A DNA stretch of 5,666 bases from a bacterium. Its GTDB lineage: Bacteria; Blakebacterota; Blakebacteria; Blakebacterales; Blakebacteraceae. The position numbers were made by a program, and so were the translations under genes. Shown here piece after piece: positions 1 to 4,600 of the stretch. The notes below the pieces were generated by a model. That model saw nothing but the letters and a program-made list of their open reading frames with translations. It was not told the origin of the DNA and ran no database searches. The DNA is taken from assembly GCA_025774615.1 (NCBI GenBank), contig JALGVQ010000179.1, forward strand, positions 1 to 5,666, written 5' to 3'. The stretch's first letter is position 1; every line of letters begins with the position of its first letter.

Positions 1-102
1 CCTGAGACAATGATCGTGGATCGACCCTTTATCTTCATCATTCGTGAACGCTGTTCAGGTACCATTCTCTTCATTGGCAAGATTACAGACCCGGGAGTCT
101 GA
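1..102 (+). CDS. Serpin family protein, C-terminal end (5' end outside the window)
   Basis: Reading from base 1 gives 33 codons and a TGA stop at 100-102. The visible peptide starts just after the expected protease cleavage site of a serpin reactive loop. It then shows the family's C-terminal signature: DRPFIFIIRER, a turn with SGT, and ILFIGKITDP. Over 28 aligned residues it matches the end of the next gene at 22, so the two are paralogues. Serpins are suicide inhibitors that trap serine or cysteine proteases through a cleavable loop. The loop hinge and the P1 residue of this copy lie outside the window, so inhibitory ability cannot be judged. The primed-side residues (PET where the neighbour has GPS) differ from the neighbour's, which may mean a different target. 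Its final codons carry the ribosome binding site of the following serpin. Confidence 0.9.
   Translation, partial: PETMIVDRPFIFIIRERCSGTILFIGKITDPGV
93..97 (+). promoter_or_regulatory. Ribosome binding site of the second serpin, inside the first serpin's last codons
   Basis: GGGAG at 93-97 lies six bases before the ATG at 104. It falls within the codons for the last residues (PGV) of the preceding serpin, whose stop ends at 102. The site decides the start of the downstream gene and implies translational coupling of the two serpins. The next in-frame ATG, at 119, has no comparable site. Confidence 0.7.
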
Positions 103-103
103 C

Positions 104-1375
104 ATGCACGTTCTGCACATGAGAAATGCGATCGCCAGATCATCACTGCTCCTGCCACTGGTATTCTCTCTTGTGGTTGCCGGGTGCGGCGGCAGTCCGA
201 CCGACCCGACCAGAAGAACACTCCCACGGTCCCTCAGTGAGCAGGAAGTCGAACTGATCGCTTCCGACAACATCTTCGGTCTCAATCTTTTCCGGGCGAT
301 CGCCGCCGCGGAGGGCGATACCAATATCTTCATTTCCCCGCTGAGCGTTTCGATGGCGCTTGGTATGACGCTCAATGGAGCAGCGGGTGAGACATATACC
401 GCCATGAAGGAGACACTGGAACTCGCGGGACTCACCGAGGAAGAGATCAACCAGGCGTATCGCAGCCTCATAGACCTGCTCACCAACCTCGACCCGAAAG
501 TCATATTCGAGATCGCCAACTCGATCTGGTACCGGGAGGGCTTCAATATCTCCCAGACCTTCGTGGATGTGAATCAGACGTATTTTGACGCAGTTGTCCG
601 GGCCCTTGATTTCTCCGCCCCCGGGGCAGCGGGCACCATCAATCAGTGGGTGGAGAACGCGACCCACGGGAAGATCGATGAGATCGTGGATGATCCGATC
701 GGCGCCGCGACGGTCATGATCCTGATCAATGCCATCTATTTCAAGGGTCTCTGGACATACCAGTTCGATCCCAATGATACCGTGAATGGAGATTTCTATG
801 TACCGGGCGGGGCGATCGCTCAGGTCCCCATGATGACCATGAGCGACGTGACCCTGCCGTATTACGAGGGGGACTGGTTCGAAGCGATCGACATGGCTTA
901 TGGGGACAGCTGTTACAGCATGACCGTCCTCCTGCCTAAATACGGTCTGGGGATCGGTGATGTACTGCCCGACCTGGATCAGGAGACGTGGGCAGAGATC
1001 GTGGCCAATCTCTCCCCTGTCGAACTCAACACCTTGAAAATGCCGAAGTTCAAGCTGGAGTACGAGATCACGATGAACGACGTTCTGACGTCACTCGGCA
1101 TGGGCATCGCGTTCGACCCGGGCCTTGCTGACTTCTCACGCATGCGGGAGGATCAGAGTGGAGGACTCTTCATCAGCAAGGTGAAGCACAAGACCTTCAT
1201 CGAGGTGGATGAGAAAGGTACCGAGGCGGCTGCAGTGACGGTGGTCATCATCGACCTGACCTCCATCGGCCCCTCGATGATCATCGACCGCCCGTTCATC
1301 TACGTCATCCGCGAACGGCACTCCGGCACGATCCTCTTCATCGGCATGGTCACCGATCCGTCCGCGACCGGCTGA
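104..1375 (+). CDS. Serpin family protease inhibitor, predicted lipoprotein
   Basis: This 423-residue protein should inhibit proteases by the serpin trap, anchored at the envelope. The start is ATG 104, which has a GGGAG site six bases upstream. The N-terminus is a lipoprotein signal: RNAIARS, a hydrophobic stretch, then the lipobox VAGC with Cys28. Residue +2 is Gly, so there is no Asp retention signal. Family blocks appear in order: NIFISPLSVSMAL (74-86), NQWVENATHGKI (180-191), INAIYFKGLW (208-217), MPKFKLEY (313-320), and DRPFIYVIRERHSGTILFIG (395-414). Residues matching the antitrypsin shutter and breach (S78, S81, N209, W217, H362) are present. The hinge EKGTEAAAVT (370-379) fits the inhibitory consensus: E at P17, G at P15, T at P14, small residues at P12-P9. 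Spacing from P17 to the DRPF block equals antitrypsin's, so canonical counting puts P1-P1' at Thr386-Ser387. It is the second gene of a tandem serpin pair. Target proteases are unknown. Confidence 0.96.
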   Translation: MHVLHMRNAIARSSLLLPLVFSLVVAGCGGSPTDPTRRTLPRSLSEQEVELIASDNIFGLNLFRAIAAAEGDTNIFISPLSVSMALGMTLNGAAGETYTAMKETLELAGLTEEEINQAYRSLIDLLTNLDPKVIFEIANSIWYREGFNISQTFVDVNQTYFDAVVRALDFSAPGAAGTINQWVENATHGKIDEIVDDPIGAATVMILINAIYFKGLWTYQFDPNDTVNGDFYVPGGAIAQVPMMTMSDVTLPYYEGDWFEAIDMAYGDSCYSMTVLLPKYGLGIGDVLPDLDQETWAEIVANLSPVELNTLKMPKFKLEYEITMNDVLTSLGMGIAFDPGLADFSRMREDQSGGLFISKVKHKTFIEVDEKGTEAAAVTVVIIDLTSIGPSMIIDRPFIYVIRERHSGTILFIGMVTDPSATG

Positions 1376-1400
1376 GACAGACTCCAATCGTGGCGGTTAT

Positions 1401-1420
1401 CAACCCTCCACAACCCTCCA
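1401..1420. repeat. Perfect 10-bp tandem duplication in the convergent junction
   Basis: CAACCCTCCA occurs twice head to tail in the 59-bp gap (1376-1434) between the serpin stop and the stop of the convergent dehydratase gene. On the minus strand each unit contains GGAGG, but no gene follows that would use it. It is probably a small slippage duplication. Confidence 0.85.
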
Positions 1421-1421
1421 G

Positions 1422-1433
1422 CGGGGTGACCCG
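1422..1433 (+). other. Small GTGA-tetraloop hairpin between convergent stops
   Basis: CGGG, GTGA, CCCG can form a four-base-pair stem closed by a GNRA-type loop when transcribed from the plus strand. It ends one base before the stop codon of the convergent dehydratase gene. No T-run follows on either strand, so it is not a convincing intrinsic terminator. It may only stabilise the 3' end of the serpin transcript. Confidence 0.25.
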
Positions 1434-1434
1434 A

Positions 1435-2535
1435 CTACACTCCCCGCTCGTGCCACGCTTTCAGCACTTCAGCCTCCCGCTCGGCTGTGATCTGACGTCC
1501 CCAGGGACGCTCCTCTGACTTGTACCAGTCGAGCGTGTCACGTGCTGTCACCCCGGTCGGCCTGATGGGGAGTCCTGCTGCTACTGCCTTGTCGCAATTG
1601 TACTGGTTGTAGCCGGCATAGGCGGGCATCCTGACCGCGGTACTCATGAGTGTATTGACCTGCCGCAGGACCCCCTGCTCAGTGAGGAACTCATCATCGA
1701 TCCATGTGAAGGTGGCATCCACTCCCAGCCCTTCCCTGATATCCTCGACCATCTCCCCTATCGGGAAAGGCGGGCGACAGGTGTTGAAGATGCCATATAC
1801 CGACCGCTCGCAAAGATCGATGGCGAACTCACCCATATCCTGGGCATCGATCCACTGGACGGGATCCTCATACTGACCGGGCACAAGCACCTCGCCGCCC
1901 CGGTCGATCCGGACAGGCCAGTAGGGGAACCGCATCGTAGGGTCGCCCGGACCGGTGATGATGCCTGGCCGTATGACTGTGGTCCGGCCGGGGAAGATCT
2001 CCTCAGCGGCTCGTTCGCAGAGCACCTTCCGCCCGCCATAGGCCGAGCCGGTCACGACCTCCCCCTTCTCGTTATCGTAGACGCATAGCTCACCGTTCTC
2101 ATCCGTACCCACCGCCCCGTCATTGGCGAACACCGACAGGGTCGAGATGAAGAGGTACTGTTGCACATTGCCCTTCAACACTTCGCCGGAGAGTTGAACC
2201 CATTCAGGCACCATGGTGGGATTATCGATCACCACGTCCCATTCGCGACCCTTGAGGGCCTCGACATCGTTTTCCCGGTCGCCCCGCAACTTCTCCACCT
2301 CCGGAAAAAGATGAGGCCTCGTCTGACCACGATTGAAGAGAGTGACCGTGTGACCCCGCTGTAATGCATATTCGACCTGGTGCGGCCCGATGAAGCCGGT
2401 GCCGCCCAGAATGAGAATGCGCAACGGATTGCGGGCTCGCCGTACATCACCATTCGAGCATCCCAGCATGCCGAGACTCAACGCCCCTCCGGCTACGATC
2501 GATGTCTGGATGAAGTCACGCCTTGATGTGGTCAT
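1435..2535 (-). CDS. Tat-exported lipoprotein of the NAD(P)-dependent epimerase/dehydratase family
   Basis: This 366-residue protein is an extended short-chain dehydrogenase/reductase, probably acting on a sugar nucleotide or similar substrate that cannot be named. It begins with a twin-arginine motif (SRRDFIQ, residues 4-10) and a hydrophobic stretch ending in MLGC (Cys26), so it should be exported folded and then lipidated. The position -3 Met is not ideal for a lipobox. The Rossmann strand RILILGGTGFIG (39-50) holds the GxxGxxG nucleotide motif. After the second strand comes NRG (68-70) with no acidic residue, which favours NADP(H) over NAD(H) (inference). The catalytic set is visible: STLS (131-134) and YGGRK (Tyr166, Lys170). 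The C-terminus, with YNCDKAVAAGLPIRP (312-326) and LDWYKS (335-340), resembles CSP41-like or isoflavone-reductase-like members. The ATG start at 2535 has GAGGAG eight bases upstream. It follows the GyrI-like gene by 21 bp and is probably co-transcribed with it. Confidence 0.9.
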   Translation of the reverse strand: MTTSRRDFIQTSIVAGGALSLGMLGCSNGDVRRARNPLRILILGGTGFIGPHQVEYALQRGHTVTLFNRGQTRPHLFPEVEKLRGDRENDVEALKGREWDVVIDNPTMVPEWVQLSGEVLKGNVQQYLFISTLSVFANDGAVGTDENGELCVYDNEKGEVVTGSAYGGRKVLCERAAEEIFPGRTTVIRPGIITGPGDPTMRFPYWPVRIDRGGEVLVPGQYEDPVQWIDAQDMGEFAIDLCERSVYGIFNTCRPPFPIGEMVEDIREGLGVDATFTWIDDEFLTEQGVLRQVNTLMSTAVRMPAYAGYNQYNCDKAVAAGLPIRPTGVTARDTLDWYKSEERPWGRQITAEREAEVLKAWHERGV

Positions 2536-2543
2536 ACGGTCTG

Positions 2544-2549
2544 CTCCTC
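2544..2549 (-). promoter_or_regulatory. Ribosome binding site of the Tat-exported dehydratase
   Basis: GAGGAG on the minus strand, eight bases before the ATG at 2535, sits within the 21-bp gap after the GyrI-like stop codon. It supports the ATG that begins the twin-arginine signal as the true start. Confidence 0.75.
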
Positions 2550-2556
2550 ACACCGA

Positions 2557-3168
2557 TCAGACGAATGGCTGCCTGATAACGGTTTTCAGTTTCTCCGGCG
2601 CGGTCCGACGGGGATCGCCCAGATATATCTCGTGGTGCTTCCCTTCCAGTGAACCGCCCTGCTCCCCGATGAATGCATGGAGTCCCCTGATCGTCGGAGC
2701 TTCGTCAGCGTATGGTCCGATATGCATGATCTGGGCCGCCCTGCCCTCATCGTACTCCATCAATCTCAGCCGGTCGAGACCGGGGAGACCTTTTTTCTCT
2801 TCGACCTGCTGTCGGGCCTCTTCAAACAGATCTCCAGTGACGAATTCCGGCTGCATGATCATGGCTGTCCACTGCCAGGCCGACTTGTCTTCGATACTGA
2901 AAAGGCTCATATCTTCGACCCACCACAGCCCTTCGAGAGGCATGACGCCATAATCAATTGCCTGCAACCCCTTCTTGATCATGAACTTGAGGGTATAGGC
3001 AACCGCATAGAGCACTTCAATAGCTTCACTGTATGATTCGGCGGTATTGGGATCCCCTTCCCCGTCGACCATCAGGAACTGCATCGTCGGGACATCGACG
3101 ACTGCACATTCCTTCTTCGACGGGTTATAGAGGTGTTTCAATTCCTTCTTAAAATCGATCTTTTCCAC
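2557..3168 (-). CDS. GyrI-like small-molecule-binding domain protein
   Basis: This 203-residue cytoplasmic protein belongs to the GyrI-like family typified by Listeria Lin2189. Characterised relatives hydrolyse cyclopropane-bearing DNA alkylators; others sense or sequester small ligands. Which applies here is unknown. Recognisable blocks, numbered from the GTG start, are FKKELKHLYNPSKK (6-19), FLMVDGEGDPN (31-41), PLEGLWW (77-83), WQWTAMIMQP (98-107), HIGPYADEAPTI (149-160) and HHEIYLGDPRRTAPEKLKT (178-196). Glu180 in HHEIYL is at the position of the conserved pocket glutamate of the superfamily. There is no signal peptide and no DNA-binding domain; the protein is essentially the effector-binding fold alone. 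The start is GTG 3168, because GGGAG lies eight bases upstream and the protein then opens MEKIDFKKEL, as family members typically do. A TTG at 3210 and an ATG at 3195 lack good ribosome sites. It is the first gene of an operon with the exported dehydratase. Confidence 0.92.
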   Translation of the reverse strand: MEKIDFKKELKHLYNPSKKECAVVDVPTMQFLMVDGEGDPNTAESYSEAIEVLYAVAYTLKFMIKKGLQAIDYGVMPLEGLWWVEDMSLFSIEDKSAWQWTAMIMQPEFVTGDLFEEARQQVEEKKGLPGLDRLRLMEYDEGRAAQIMHIGPYADEAPTIRGLHAFIGEQGGSLEGKHHEIYLGDPRRTAPEKLKTVIRQPFV

Positions 3169-3176
3169 GACTTGAT

Positions 3177-3181
3177 CTCCC
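3177..3181 (-). promoter_or_regulatory. Ribosome binding site fixing the GTG start of the GyrI-like gene
   Basis: GGGAG on the minus strand with eight bases before GTG at 3168. It is the only strong Shine-Dalgarno match near any candidate start of this gene, so it decides the start in favour of GTG over the upstream ATG 3195 and TTG 3210. Confidence 0.7.
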
Positions 3182-3211
3182 GATCTGACTGACATTTGGT
3201 AATAACTCAAT

Positions 3212-3240
3212 CTGATTCTATCAGGAGATCGTTATCTGAT
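3212..3240. promoter_or_regulatory. Possible operator: CTGAT/ATCAG half-site cluster upstream of the GyrI-like gene
   Basis: A perfect 13-bp dyad, CTGAT-TCT-ATCAG, occupies 3212-3224. A third half-site, CTGAT, follows at 3236-3240, and the longer word ATCTGAT is repeated at 3210-3216 and 3234-3240, 24 bp apart. The dyad overlaps a minus-strand TAGAAT (3220 to 3215) that could serve as a -10 element for the GyrI-like operon. No good -35 box is visible, so the promoter itself is uncertain. The rest of the 205-bp gap (3169-3373) holds only the terminator candidate. Confidence 0.3.
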
Positions 3241-3307
3241 GAAATGGCCAAAGAATCGTCCAAACCCATAAAAATGACAGGGAATAACCTGCTTCCCGGT
3301 TCTACTC

Positions 3308-3343
3308 AAAAAGCAGTCGTCCGCGTACACGTCGCCCGGACTG
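3308..3343 (-). terminator. Possible intrinsic terminator of the beta-propeller operon
   Basis: On the minus strand, starting 30 bases after the propeller stop, CAGTC (3343-3339) pairs with GACTG (3318-3314). Inside, GCG pairs with CGC around a seven-base loop. A single C and then five T's (3312-3308) follow the stem. An alternative pairing, GTCC with GGAC, is possible. The stem is interrupted and the T-run short, so the call is tentative, though the position between two same-strand transcription units fits. Confidence 0.45.
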
Positions 3344-3373
3344 ACGGAATACATACCTGATAGATAATCAAGA

Positions 3374-4588
3374 TCAATTTGGGTATTTCAGTCCCCGTAC
3401 CATTGGGCTGATCCGAAAAATAGAGGGGATTTGTTCCCCGGTTTCTTCGTCGGTCTGATAACCAAGCAGCAATCCCCGGGATACACCTTCAAACCGGCAC
3501 GGAAGTTCGGTCACACCAAGTAGTTCACCGCGTGGTGAGACGACCTGCATGACTGTTCCCACACGCTGACCTCTCCTTTGTGCTTCGGCAACAGCCTGCA
3601 GCCAGATGAAGCCTGAATCATCCATGAAGGCATTATTCCATAATCCGGCATACTCGGGAAACACCCACTCAGGATTGACCGTGGCATACGGCATATTGAC
3701 CGATTCCGCGTATTCGCGTTTCATCTCATCGGTCACGGGCTGCGGAGTGAGACCGAGTCTTGTAACCTGCGTCAGGTTTCCAGAAAGATCGTACCAGCGC
3801 AGTTCAGGATCAGTCCCTTCGGTGAGCAAGATGCCTCGATCCGGCATGTAGAGTGTACTCACACTGGCGCTGAATGGTATCGGACCGACCATCTCAGTCC
3901 GTTTGCCATCGATTTGGCCAACGTAGATATTGGCAGTGTAATCGACTGCACCGCTCACAATAGTCATCAGGGTATCTCTACCATCCGCCGTCAGATGGGA
4001 GATGGCAAGAGAACGAAGGGCGACATTTTCCCTCGACCCTGCCCGAGTACTTTTCGCGATGAGGGTCCCTTCCAGTGTCCGTTCCAGACCGGAAACACGA
4101 CCTCCAGAGGTGAGTTTCAGAACCTCAAGGAGTATTCCATCGGTTCTGATCCGTGTTGTTCGTTGCTGGGAGGAGTCAAATATGCTGACGACTCCGTCCC
4201 GTAGTGACTGCAGACGCATCAACCTGAATTCACCCGGTCCACTCCCCTGCCGACCGAACGATCGCACATATCGGCCGACACTGTTGAAAACAGCCACCTT
4301 CCGATCGCGGGAATCGATCACGTAGTACTGACCGTTTTCATCGGAGGTGAAATCCCCGGGGCGCGGGAGCAGAGATTCAGGCACCGAATCGTCCCCTCGC
4401 AAGGTCACCAGCGGGGTGAAATGGAACAACTCGCTGTCGTAAAGCGGGCCACCGCTGTTCTGAGCGATCGATATATCACCCTCCCTGAAGGTCCGGAAGG
4501 TATGTCCCGGGGCGTCATCGGGAGAAGAGCAGGCGGCCAGGAACAGGGTGGAGACGATGCAGGCTGATTTCATTCCAGAAGACCTCAT
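3374..4588 (-). CDS. 6-bladed beta-propeller (NHL-like) lipoprotein
   Basis: This 404-residue protein of unknown function is predicted to be lipid-anchored. The lipobox LAAC places the lipidated Cys at residue 20, and Ser follows, so there is no inner-membrane retention signal. An NHL-type repeat is clear at about 88-121: YYVIDSRDRKVAVF, then RYVRSFGRQGSGPGEF. Weaker blades follow, including a GFIWL strand near 326-330. The protein ends VRGLKYPN, almost the same tail as its upstream neighbour (VRGLKYPD), and the two share the NHL repeat and GFIWL strand, so they are tandem paralogues. The ATG at 4588 lies 12 bp after the neighbour's stop and has AAAGG five bases upstream. An alternative ATG at 4573, with GAGG nine bases upstream, would give the more typical opening MKSACIVSTLFLAAC; both give the same mature protein. 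Such propellers usually bind proteins or carbohydrates, and no catalytic motif is visible. Confidence 0.88.
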   Translation of the reverse strand: MRSSGMKSACIVSTLFLAACSSPDDAPGHTFRTFREGDISIAQNSGGPLYDSELFHFTPLVTLRGDDSVPESLLPRPGDFTSDENGQYYVIDSRDRKVAVFNSVGRYVRSFGRQGSGPGEFRLMRLQSLRDGVVSIFDSSQQRTTRIRTDGILLEVLKLTSGGRVSGLERTLEGTLIAKSTRAGSRENVALRSLAISHLTADGRDTLMTIVSGAVDYTANIYVGQIDGKRTEMVGPIPFSASVSTLYMPDRGILLTEGTDPELRWYDLSGNLTQVTRLGLTPQPVTDEMKREYAESVNMPYATVNPEWVFPEYAGLWNNAFMDDSGFIWLQAVAEAQRRGQRVGTVMQVVSPRGELLGVTELPCRFEGVSRGLLLGYQTDEETGEQIPSIFRISPMVRGLKYPN

Positions 4589-4600
4589 GGAACCCTTTCG

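Noticed and set aside
44-103. GTG at 44 as start of the second serpin, giving a 443-residue protein
   Set aside because: The first 20 residues would be a shadow frame over the conserved end of the upstream serpin. ATG 104 has a well-placed GGGAG and directly begins a lipoprotein signal peptide.
55-667. Two long minus-strand frames opposite the serpin
   Set aside because: They lie antisense to a clear serpin coding sequence, with no recognisable domain, and overlap each other in different frames.
1136-1387. Minus-strand frame starting with TTG at 1387, preceded by GGAGG repeats
   Set aside because: The GGAGG units are too far from the TTG (about 17 bases), and the peptide is the antisense of the serpin hinge and C-terminus.
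2390-2953. 187-residue plus-strand frame
   Set aside because: It spans the antisense of two well-supported minus-strand genes and shows no family motif; its composition looks like a codon shadow.
1435-3210. Reading the GyrI-like/dehydratase pair as a toxin-antitoxin or defence module
   Set aside because: Neither gene has toxin, nuclease, NTPase or DNA-binding motifs; sizes and domains fit metabolic or ligand-binding roles.
3215-3244. Sigma-70-type promoter for the GyrI-like operon
   Set aside because: TAGAAT is a fair -10, but hexamers at 17-18 bp spacing (TTCATC, TTTCAT) match TTGACA poorly. It is recorded only as part of the operator candidate.
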